Made by a program: the position numbers and the translations under genes. 64,000 nucleotides of DNA, taken from assembly GCF_006363955.1 (NCBI RefSeq), contig NZ_CP040948.1, forward strand, positions 2,294,001-2,358,000, in the 5' to 3' direction. Under the pieces are notes generated by a model. The model was not told the DNA's origin. It saw only the letters and a program-made list of their open reading frames with translations, and did no database searches. This stretch comes from Methylophilus medardicus. Its GTDB lineage: Bacteria; Pseudomonadota; Gammaproteobacteria; Burkholderiales; Methylophilaceae. Below are positions 25,366 to 32,528 of the stretch, in pieces (positions within the stretch are counted from its first letter, which is position 1; each line of letters begins with the position of its first letter).

Positions 25366-26274
25366 TTAAAGCGCACGGCTCAGCGTAAACAACAAACGGC
25401 TGTCGTTCAAATGTTTTGTTTGCACCTCGCCGTTGGCGTTGGGCGCGCTATTAAAACTCGAGCCGCCATAGCTGCCCCAATAGCCACGATTACTGGCGCC
25501 TACCCAATACACGCCAGCCGACCAACCCTCACTGCTGCCGATATTAAACGCTTTGCTCAAGCCCAGCTTCCAATCGTTGTAATCAGGATTGGTTTTGTAA
25601 GTGCCCGGCAGGCCATTCGCATTTGGAAAACCATCAGGCTGTAATTGGGCGGATACGTCCATGTGACCCAAGTGACCGATCAGTGTCCAGCCTTGCCACG
25701 GCAAGGGGTAAGCTGCATTGATATCAAGATAGACAGAACCCCGCGTGCTGCCATCCCAGCCGGTGGACCTTTCAGCCCCAAACCAATTGCTAAGCGTATA
25801 AAACACCTTAGCACTCAACCAATCATAGGACAGACCGGCATTCAGTTCCGTCGTGGTAAAACGGCCGCCGGACGGCTTACCCAAATCCAGTGCCAAGCCC
25901 TCATATTTGCGCCAACTGCCCCCAGGATAAAAGTAACTGATCACGCCCAAGCTATAGCCAAGCTTTGCGGCCTGGCTAAAATTACCATTCACACCCGCAT
26001 AGATATCTAACTCAGTGCTCGCTCCCACCAAGGTATTTTGAGATACGCCTGAGCCCCAGACCCCCGCATAAAATCCGCTTGTATGCGCAATATCCAGTCC
26101 AGCTTGCACGGTGGGTTGGTGCCAACTGAGGGAGATTCCGCGGGCATAATAATCAGAAACCAAGCTCAGATTACTGCTAGCCGTCCAAGCGGACGCCTCT
26201 TCCGCAACGGCTAACAGCGGTTGCATGGAGAGCAAAGCCGTAACCAAGGCATAGCGAGTGAACAGTGAGGCCAT
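25366..26274 (-). CDS. TorF-family putative porin
   Basis: About 302 residues from ATG 26274, which places a good signal peptide first (cleavage near LAVAEEA); the frame is open 20 codons upstream, without better support. The start of the mature protein, ASSNLSLVSDYYARGISLSW, then VQAGLDIAHTSGFYAGVWGS, is the TorF (formerly Gcw_chp) hallmark, an outer-membrane barrel of betaproteobacteria and other Gram-negatives. The chain ends in a barrel strand, RLLFTLSRAL. The substrate is not known. It is convergent with the SMR gene. Confidence 0.85.
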   Translation of the reverse strand: MASLFTRYALVTALLSMQPLLAVAEEASAWTASSNLSLVSDYYARGISLSWHQPTVQAGLDIAHTSGFYAGVWGSGVSQNTLVGASTELDIYAGVNGNFSQAAKLGYSLGVISYFYPGGSWRKYEGLALDLGKPSGGRFTTTELNAGLSYDWLSAKVFYTLSNWFGAERSTGWDGSTRGSVYLDINAAYPLPWQGWTLIGHLGHMDVSAQLQPDGFPNANGLPGTYKTNPDYNDWKLGLSKAFNIGSSEGWSAGVYWVGASNRGYWGSYGGSSFNSAPNANGEVQTKHLNDSRLLFTLSRAL

Positions 26275-26409
26275 GTTTGAGCTTTCTTGAGGTAGGAAGG
26301 TGTGTTGAGGGGCACCGAGGTGCATGCTATCCAAGATTGGATATCAATAAAATGTGTATTTTAATACATTAGACCGCTTTTATAATAAGGGCATGATGAG
26401 GGACGCAAA

Positions 26410-26435
26410 AAAACCAAGGCAGTGGCCTTGGTTTT
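26410..26435 (-). terminator. Terminator after the PEP-CTERM gene
   Basis: Stem AAAACCAAGGC / GCCTTGGTTTT of 11 bp with a 4-base loop. On the minus strand it continues into seven T, 13 bases from the PEP-CTERM gene stop. Confidence 0.85.
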
Positions 26436-26447
26436 ACTGAAAGTTGC

Positions 26448-27143
26448 TTAAATCCGCAAGTCGCTGTTTGATGCGTTGTGCGCCTTTTTACGCATCAGGC
26501 CAGCTAACCCTAAGCCTGCAATCAACATCCCCAAGCTGTCGGCTTCAGGGACGGTGGTGAGGACATTGCCGGTTAATCTCACCGCAGTGGCACCAAAGGC
26601 CAAGAAAGGTTGGTCGAAGGTGTACCCCTGTGAGGGATCGACGATGACCACGCTGTCACCATAAGTCCCATATAACGGTATGCCCAAATGCTCGCCAAAA
26701 TAATACACAAAATACGCCCCAGCATTGAGCGTAAAGGGCGTGAAGTTGGCTTGCACGTTGTAAATCACGCTAGGATCAGGCACCACCTCTGTCTGCACAT
26801 AGTCAGACGGACTAAACGTTTGAGAATACACCAGTTGATAGCTTGCATCGTAGAAGGCCACGGTAATGTCAGAAGGAATATCGACCGGTGGCGTGGTCGG
26901 CTCCACAAAAAACAAGCCTTTATGAAAATCGATGCTGGTAATCGAAGCCGTAGACGACAGTGAAAATGATTCCCCAACATATTGCGCAGGATTCGGCAAA
27001 GTGTCTGGGGCTAGGCAATTTGCACTGGAACATACCGCGCCCACTTGCGCATTGCTCCCATACGCTGCCGATTCAAACACCACGCTTTCAGCATAACTCA
27101 CTTGCGCTGTCAGCCATACACTCAAACATATTATCCATTTCAT
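26448..27143 (-). CDS. PEP-CTERM domain protein (231 aa)
   Basis: ATG 27143 follows AGGAGAAAATA. Signal peptide cleavage is likely after SYA. The body of about 170 residues has a beta-sandwich-like composition with two early cysteines (AVCSSANCLAPD) and no recognised domain. The C-terminus has the sorting tag: VPEADSLGMLIAGLGLAGL followed by MRKKAHN. It would be exported and processed by an exosortase encoded elsewhere. The last 10 residues extend past the usual basic end. Confidence 0.85.
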   Translation of the reverse strand: MKWIICLSVWLTAQVSYAESVVFESAAYGSNAQVGAVCSSANCLAPDTLPNPAQYVGESFSLSSTASITSIDFHKGLFFVEPTTPPVDIPSDITVAFYDASYQLVYSQTFSPSDYVQTEVVPDPSVIYNVQANFTPFTLNAGAYFVYYFGEHLGIPLYGTYGDSVVIVDPSQGYTFDQPFLAFGATAVRLTGNVLTTVPEADSLGMLIAGLGLAGLMRKKAHNASNSDLRI

Positions 27144-27360
27144 TATTTTCTCCTCAACACAAATTGTTTAAATCAGGTTATTCGAAAACACAGAATGACT
27201 ATTTTTGAAGCAGACACTAGCCAATCCTCTTGCGATCATAACTTATATTTATGAAAATTGTTTTTATATAAAAGATAATCGCAAAAACATGGCCTTGCGT
27301 AGCGCGCTATCTTCACCAAACTGGCCTAAAGGTGACTGCTCACGCAATGAATATAAATGG

Positions 27361-27708
27361 TTAGAGTGATCTCGCTAACACGGATTGGATCAGCGTTTTA
27401 TTCTCAAGGGGGACGTCGACAAACTCTAGATTGGTTCTGAAACCGCGCATGCCGCACAAGGTCGAAAAAATGACTCTGCAATTAAATCGATAATGCCGAA
27501 GTCCCTGCTCAACCAATACTGGGACCTCAATATTGCACAGCTGCCCGGGCTGATATTGCCGTTCAGCATACAGGCTCATTCCGGTCAATGAAATATCCTC
27601 TGTAAAAGCGAGGTGTTGACCACCAGCACCATCAAGCAAATGAGATTTTTTGTGCCAAGGACGACGATTTTTGTCTATTGGCGTATGAGGAGAAAGACTA
27701 GAAGACAT
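27361..27708 (-). CDS. PilZ-domain protein
   Basis: A 115-residue protein with an N-terminal basic patch (KNRRPWHKK, in place of the RxxxR c-di-GMP motif) and TEDISLTGMSLYAE, a match to the D/NxSxxG motif of PilZ. The later PGQLCNIEVPVLVEQG and GMRGFRTNLEFVD segments complete the PilZ barrel. PilZ domains bind c-di-GMP, so it is a candidate effector for the GGDEF/EAL enzymes clustered around it. The first motif is slightly off consensus, so binding is not certain. Confidence 0.8.
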   Translation of the reverse strand: MSSSLSPHTPIDKNRRPWHKKSHLLDGAGGQHLAFTEDISLTGMSLYAERQYQPGQLCNIEVPVLVEQGLRHYRFNCRVIFSTLCGMRGFRTNLEFVDVPLENKTLIQSVLARSL

Positions 27709-27822
27709 AAGTATTGCGAACTGCTTAATTCATATACATTATAGTACGTAACGCTTGCGACCGGGCGATTAAGCAAGGGTTCAACGGCCTTGCTTGCGCG
27801 AATTCCAAGGCTTCAGATGCAA

Positions 27823-27850
27823 AAGGCCCGAGGCATCAACCCAGGGCCTT
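27823..27850 (-). terminator. Probable terminator after the DUF2171 gene
   Basis: Stem AAGGCCC / GGGCCTT with a 14-base loop that can pair further; only four T follow on the minus strand. It is 20 bases after the DUF2171 gene stop. Confidence 0.55.
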
Positions 27851-27869
27851 GCAAATGGACTAAGTCTGC

Positions 27870-28106
27870 CTAATGTGCAGGCGTCTCACTCCACTCTTGC
27901 ATGGCTTTTTCACCGGGCCGATCGACGACGACCTTGCCATCCTCAACCTTGGTCACCCAACTAGTCGGGATATAGTGATGCTTCCCATGCTGATCTTTAT
28001 TTAATTTAATCGAGGTCGACCCCTCCAAATGATCTACGGTGGCGAACTGGCCGCCCATAGAACAGACGACGGGCATTTCTGGCACAATCTGATTGGTATT
28101 CATCAT
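27870..28106 (-). CDS. DUF2171-family small protein
   Basis: A 78-residue soluble protein: VPEMPVVCSMGGQFATVDHL, then SIKLNKDQHGKHHYIPTSWV and VEDGKVVVDRPGEKAMQEW. This follows the DUF2171 pattern of a PRC-barrel-like small protein. AGGAGA precedes the ATGATG start. The function of the family is unknown; many members are stress-induced. A CCTACA-N6-TCAG motif lies 78 bases upstream. Confidence 0.82.
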   Translation of the reverse strand: MMNTNQIVPEMPVVCSMGGQFATVDHLEGSTSIKLNKDQHGKHHYIPTSWVTKVEDGKVVVDRPGEKAMQEWSETPAH

Positions 28107-28183
28107 CTTCTCCTAGCAAACACCGGCATATCCGGTATGAAGTCATCATGCTTGATAGGTGCAGCGAAGGATATAAGCGGTTT

Positions 28184-28199
28184 CTGATCCTGCTGTAGG
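28184..28199 (-). promoter_or_regulatory. CCTACA-N6-TCAG motif upstream of DUF2171 gene
   Basis: On the minus strand: AACGCCTACA-GCAGGA-TCAG, 78 bases before 28106. Both halves and spacing agree with the copies at 14534, 16881 and 24557, while the six-base spacer is different in each. Confidence 0.5.
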
Positions 28200-28224
28200 C
28201 GTTATGCAACGCACGCCATTGAGA

Positions 28225-28641
28225 TTAGTTGCCCCGGTAGGTGCTGTAGCCATAAGGGCTAATCAATAGCGGGATATGGTAATGCGCCACCGTACCATCA
28301 ACGCTAAACACCACCGACGCCTCCGGGAAAAACGTTTTTTCGCCGCGCTGTTCAAACCACTGCCCAGTCTGAAACGTCACCCGATACACCCCGCTTTGCA
28401 TGGCTTGTTGCGCAGGATACAACTGCTTGACCCGTCCTTGTGCATCGGTCAATGCCTGTGCTAACGGCTGCCAATGGCCATCGATCTTTTTATCCAAAGT
28501 GACCGACACATTGGCTGACGGCAACCCTGTGGTGGTGTTCAGCACATGCACACTCAATGGATTGTCATCGGCAACACAGGGCTGACTACTCAACAAAACA
28601 AGCAATGCCCCTAAGCACATCCTTAACCACGCCTTAGCCAT
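28225..28641 (-). CDS. uraH: 5-Hydroxyisourate hydrolase, exported (transthyretin-like)
   Basis: A 138-residue protein with an N-terminal signal peptide (cleavage near CVADD), followed by a full transthyretin-like domain: LSVHVLNTTTGLPSANVSVT at the start, TFFPEASVVFSVD in the middle, and the diagnostic C-terminal tetrapeptide in PYGYSTYRGN (Tyr-Arg-Gly-Asn where YRGS is usual). It hydrolyses 5-hydroxyisourate, the product of urate oxidation. The E. coli homologue is periplasmic too. No urate oxidase or OHCU decarboxylase is near, so the pathway is incomplete here and another substrate or role is possible. Confidence 0.88.
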   Translation of the reverse strand: MAKAWLRMCLGALLVLLSSQPCVADDNPLSVHVLNTTTGLPSANVSVTLDKKIDGHWQPLAQALTDAQGRVKQLYPAQQAMQSGVYRVTFQTGQWFEQRGEKTFFPEASVVFSVDGTVAHYHIPLLISPYGYSTYRGN

Positions 28642-28824
28642 TATTGAAACTCCACACTGGTTTAAAAGTAATGTGATATTGGGACAAAAAGCGGCGATAA
28701 AGTTTCATCTTGCAAGCAAACCGGTAAGCAAAGCCTCTGCGCATGAAGTGGCCCACCATGCCAACGTTGTATCGAATACGAGGTTGACGGCAACGAAACC
28801 TCCGATCAATCTCGCCCATGCCGC

Positions 28825-29859
28825 CTAGCGAAACTTCACTTTCTTAATTAATTGGTTGTCAGCATCGTAGTAATAAGCCTCATAGGAGATCTTTTTCAAC
28901 GCATAGACTTTTTCAATCACCACTTTGTCCGCCCCCACATCCTGCGCATGCACATAGCCCTGCCTGACCGGGTCGAGCCGCGACAACGGAATAATCCGCT
29001 CAAATTCAAAACCTTCCCCATACTTAAACTCAATGGTGTAAATTAAATCGTCCCAGTTGAGCGTGGCATCATATCCCTTGGACATCCTGACGATATGGAT
29101 ATTAGGATCGTGGGCCTCTTGAATCCGAATCACAGCACTATTCAATAAAATCAGGCCTGACAATACCATGGCGCCATAGCCAATTTTACTAAACACAGCG
29201 ATGGATATCTTAGGCAGCACAAACTTCATCAAATAGGTTGCAGCCACTGCAGCGACCGCCACCAACAGCCCGATATAGAGCGCCTGCAGCGTCAATAAAC
29301 CAAAACCGGCATATAAGCACAACTTAACAATATGTAAGCAAATCTCATTGGCTGCGCGGGTCGCCACGATTTCTTCTTTGCTTAACCCATAGCGCAGATA
29401 CACCCCATTAAACAGCACGCCCACCGCGCCTGTCAGCGCCGAAATAAACCCTGCCAACAAGCCTATGTATTTCAAAAACGCATAGGAATACGCAGATTTT
29501 TCTTGACCAGGCGCAGGGGCCTTTTTGAACAAATACGGCAGATTGGATACCAGAAAGATGGCCATGCACAACTCGATATACATGGGCGCCAGATCACTCA
29601 ATAACCAAGCGCCAATGCATACGCCAAGCAAAGCAAACGGCAAAAAATGCCGCACCATGCGCCAGTGAATTTGACCAAAAAACAAATACAGCTTGGTCAT
29701 CGAACTCACCGAGGTCCCCACGGATAACGCTGCCGGCACCTGCGCCGCTGGCAACGCATACCCAAGCACCGGAATCAACAACAACCCTGCCCCACCGCCA
29801 CAAACCATACTGAGGGCGAATGCAACAAAAGCAACCAGAAATATATTTAGATAAATCAT
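28825..29859 (-). CDS. TSUP (TauE/SafE) family exporter with C-terminal soluble extension
   Basis: A 344-residue protein. Residues 1-255 form about eight membrane helices with TSUP features: N-terminal FALSMVCGGGAGLLLIPVLG and, in the second half, GLLAGFISALTGAVGVLFNG. TSUP proteins export sulfite, sulfoacetate or other organic anions. After the last helix (GYGAMVLSGLILLNSAVIRI) there is a soluble tail of about 95 residues (LNWDDLIYTIEFKYGEGFEF, YYDADNQLIKKVKF) that ordinary family members of about 250 residues lack; it looks like a small beta domain. The start ATG 29859 has no strong ribosome binding site. Confidence 0.82.
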   Translation of the reverse strand: MIYLNIFLVAFVAFALSMVCGGGAGLLLIPVLGYALPAAQVPAALSVGTSVSSMTKLYLFFGQIHWRMVRHFLPFALLGVCIGAWLLSDLAPMYIELCMAIFLVSNLPYLFKKAPAPGQEKSAYSYAFLKYIGLLAGFISALTGAVGVLFNGVYLRYGLSKEEIVATRAANEICLHIVKLCLYAGFGLLTLQALYIGLLVAVAAVAATYLMKFVLPKISIAVFSKIGYGAMVLSGLILLNSAVIRIQEAHDPNIHIVRMSKGYDATLNWDDLIYTIEFKYGEGFEFERIIPLSRLDPVRQGYVHAQDVGADKVVIEKVYALKKISYEAYYYDADNQLIKKVKFR

Positions 29860-30180
29860 AAAATATCTTACGTGAAAGGGCTTTAAAGCGGACTGGCTAA
29901 CAAAACAGGCAAAAAATAATCATTTTTCTAAAATTTAACACCGATTTGCTTGATTGCGCTCAACTATTTAGCGTTTAAATTTACTATACTTGCAAGCCAC
30001 AACGGTTCAATACAACCATGTTTATTTTCGCAACAATTATTTTCGTCGCACACCAACCCAGTCACACTGACGCAGCAGCAGCGAAGCAAGCTGCTACTCA
30101 GGCTTGTATTGCCTTATGATGAATGGTCTCTACCCAACCATGGATGATGTGCATGCGACGCATGCCGGATATGCCTCAAG
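29860..30180. other. Intergenic region between divergent genes, no gene seen
   Basis: 321 bases, AT-rich near 29910-29995, where TTTAAATTTACTATACTTGC offers a possible -10 box (TATACT) for the plus-strand cyclase gene. A short frame at 29950-30147 has no ribosome binding site and unnatural composition. Nothing else is visible. Confidence 0.4.
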
Positions 30181-31599
30181 ATGAAACCATCGTTTTACCA
30201 AAATAAAGTTCTCTACATTCTGATCACGGTGCTGATTGCGGTGCAGATGGGGGCTTTCGGTGTGCAGGTCTTTAATAACCGGCGAATTTCTGCACAAACA
30301 CTGAGCGCGGAGCTCAAAGTGGGTGAGCGCATTGTTGATCAAATGTTGGTGTATCGGAATGTACAGCTGCTACAAATTGCCGAAATTTTAGCCAAAGACT
30401 ATGGTTTTTTAGAAGCCTTTTCGACTGCCCACCAAGATCAAGAAACGATTGAATCGGTGCTTGAAAATCACCGTAAGCGCGCCAAAGCGGGGATGATCAT
30501 GTTAACCAGCATTGATCAACAGATCATTGCGCAAAGCCCTCGGCAACTCTCCCTGGCGCCGGGCAGTGCACTTGCCGAAGTACTGCGCCACCCGCAAGAT
30601 CAACATACATTACAGTTTTCATCCTTTGTGTCTGGCGATTCAGGCCAATCTGATGCGCAGTTGTTTCACGTCATACACTCGCCACTCAAAGCGCCCACCC
30701 GTCTTGCGGATCTAACGGTCGGATATGCGGTGGATGACGTGTTTTTACGCAGTTTGCGCCAAATGGCGAATTTGGAATTAATGGTGGTATCCAAATCCAA
30801 TCAAACATGGACCGTGCATGCAAGCACGCTTTCTAGCATTCGCGTGGATGCGCTCATGCCTGTGGTGCAATCTGCGCAGCAGTCAAAAATACACTCCGTC
30901 ATGCATGACAAGCGCGAGTACTTAATGCTCGCATCGATGATGGCTAGCGAACCCACACAGAACATTTATCTGGTGATTGCAAAGCCACTAGACGTTGCCG
31001 TTAAACCGTTCAAAGACATGGAGCGGGTGCTTTATTATTTGTTGGCTTTAAGCATTTCACTCTCCATCATCGCCATTTATTACGTCAACAAACGCTTTGT
31101 TGAACCACTGAGTCGGCAAGCACATACCGATACACTCACGGGCGTTGGAAACCGTCGTTTGCTTGTGTTGATGATAGCTCGCGCTTTGGCCAACCTAAGA
31201 GCCTCACAAAAACCTTTTGCGCTATTGTTGCTAGATTTGAATAAATTCAAACAAATCAATGATCAACACGGCCACGACACCGGGGACGTGGTGCTCAAGT
31301 CTGTGGCAGAGCGGCTTAAAACGACGGTGCGGGCAACAGACACGGTGGTGCGATTGGGTGGCGACGAATTTGCGGTTTTACTCGAAAACTGCCAACATCA
31401 CGATGCGTTAAAAATCGTCGAGTTGATCAGTGAGGCCATCAGCCAACCCATCCCGGTCATTTCAGACAGCTTTTGCGTCCATGCGAGCATTGGCATCACA
31501 ACCGGCTATCTAGGTGACAATCTCGATAAGATGATTAAACGCGCGGATGAAGCGATGTATGCCGCAAAATCTAAAGGCACCACGCACACCAGCAAGTAA
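30181..31599 (+). CDS. Membrane diguanylate cyclase with Cache-type sensor
   Basis: A 472-residue membrane protein. Order: transmembrane helix about 9-31, periplasmic sensor 32-280 of dCache_3-like appearance (LLQIAEILAKDYGFLEAFST; AGMIMLTSIDQQIIA), transmembrane helix about 284-302, GGDEF domain with RLGGDEF (391-397). The I-site RATD (384-387) is present. There is no HAMP or EAL domain. It should make c-di-GMP in response to an external signal and be product-inhibited. It stands apart from the MOSC gene by 69 bases. Confidence 0.87.
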   Translation: MKPSFYQNKVLYILITVLIAVQMGAFGVQVFNNRRISAQTLSAELKVGERIVDQMLVYRNVQLLQIAEILAKDYGFLEAFSTAHQDQETIESVLENHRKRAKAGMIMLTSIDQQIIAQSPRQLSLAPGSALAEVLRHPQDQHTLQFSSFVSGDSGQSDAQLFHVIHSPLKAPTRLADLTVGYAVDDVFLRSLRQMANLELMVVSKSNQTWTVHASTLSSIRVDALMPVVQSAQQSKIHSVMHDKREYLMLASMMASEPTQNIYLVIAKPLDVAVKPFKDMERVLYYLLALSISLSIIAIYYVNKRFVEPLSRQAHTDTLTGVGNRRLLVLMIARALANLRASQKPFALLLLDLNKFKQINDQHGHDTGDVVLKSVAERLKTTVRATDTVVRLGGDEFAVLLENCQHHDALKIVELISEAISQPIPVISDSFCVHASIGITTGYLGDNLDKMIKRADEAMYAAKSKGTTHTSK

Positions 31600-31668
31600 T
31601 CCTGCTAAACGCGAGATACCGACTTCACGTATTGTATTGCCACTCAACCCGAGCACAAGCCAAAGCCG

Positions 31669-32247
31669 ATGCAGACTGCCAACCTACGCGAATTAACCAA
31701 ACAGATGCACCAACCCGGGCGGTTAGAACGTATTTACGTGCGACCAGCACGGGGGGCGCCATGCATCTCGCTAGACCAAACTTTGGCACTGCCCCAATTA
31801 GGGCTGCAAGGTGATCGCGCGAGTGCTAAACCCTCATCGCAAGCAAATGGGAGCAAACGGCAAGTCACCTTGCTGCAAGCAGAGCATTTACCCGTGATCG
31901 CGGCACTCACCGGCCAACAAAGTGTCGATCCCGCGCTGTTAAGACGCAACCTGATTGTCTCTGGCTTTAATCTACTCGCAGCAAAATCCCTGTTTAAAGA
32001 CCAGCCGATGCAATTATGCATAGGCGAAGTTGTGCTCGAAATAACAGGGCCTTGCGAGCCGTGCTCACGCATGGAGCATGTACTGGGGCGAGGCGGCTAC
32101 AACGCGATGCGCGGTCATGGCGGCGTCACGGCAAGAATCATTCGCGGCGGCTTGTTAAGGGCTGGGGATGCCGTGCAACTGGTCAGCGAAGCGGCTACAG
32201 AAGAGGCGCCATTACAACCGAATTTGTGGACTAATCAAGGTTTTTAA
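31669..32247 (+). CDS. MOSC domain protein
   Basis: A 192-residue protein: LGLQGDRA near the start, then RQVTLLQAEHLPVIA, LLRRNLIVSGFNLLA, and the key segment ITGPCEPCSRMEHVLG with the conserved cysteine, followed by GHGGVTARIIRGG and GD-V. This is the stand-alone YiiM/MOSC type, which uses the molybdenum cofactor or handles its sulfur. E. coli YiiM reduces N-hydroxylated bases. The C-terminal YiiM helical domain is missing here, so only the MOSC fold is claimed. Confidence 0.85.
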   Translation: MQTANLRELTKQMHQPGRLERIYVRPARGAPCISLDQTLALPQLGLQGDRASAKPSSQANGSKRQVTLLQAEHLPVIAALTGQQSVDPALLRRNLIVSGFNLLAAKSLFKDQPMQLCIGEVVLEITGPCEPCSRMEHVLGRGGYNAMRGHGGVTARIIRGGLLRAGDAVQLVSEAATEEAPLQPNLWTNQGF

Positions 32248-32445
32248 ACACACATAGCCGTACACTGTGGCTGTGGTTTGTGATTTTGTTTAGGGCTTTC
32301 AGTCATTGGGGCATCTAGCACCGAAGCTGTCATTTAGCGCTTCCCCTTGTAGCTATGTTGATGTCTCTAACAGCACCAGTGAATCTCAATGAACGCTTAA
32401 AATGCCGAGTTAATCAGTAGTGATTCATCACCCCAAAAACAAAAA

Positions 32446-32467
32446 ACTCAAGGCGTTAACCTTGAGT
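32446..32467 (-). terminator. Terminator, copy A of the repeated hairpin
   Basis: Stem ACTCAAGG / CCTTGAGT with loop CGTTAA; on the minus strand it ends in TTTTTTGTTTTT. It terminates the chemoreceptor gene at 32529. Twenty bases (AAGGCGTTAACCTTGAGTCT) are identical in the copies at 35424, 39405 and 42685. Confidence 0.85.
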
Positions 32468-32528
32468 CTCTTTAATCGCTGCTGGCCTGTCAGGGGGCTG
32501 ATCCCGCGCCAGGCATGAACACGAATAT

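Noticed and set aside
28634-28819. 61-codon frame between the TSUP and uraH genes
   Set aside because: Arg- and Phe-rich shadow without ribosome binding site; it runs into the uraH start. The 183 bases are better seen as the uraH leader.
29950-30147. 65-codon plus-strand frame before the Cache cyclase
   Set aside because: No ribosome binding site, atypical composition, and it covers the likely promoter region.
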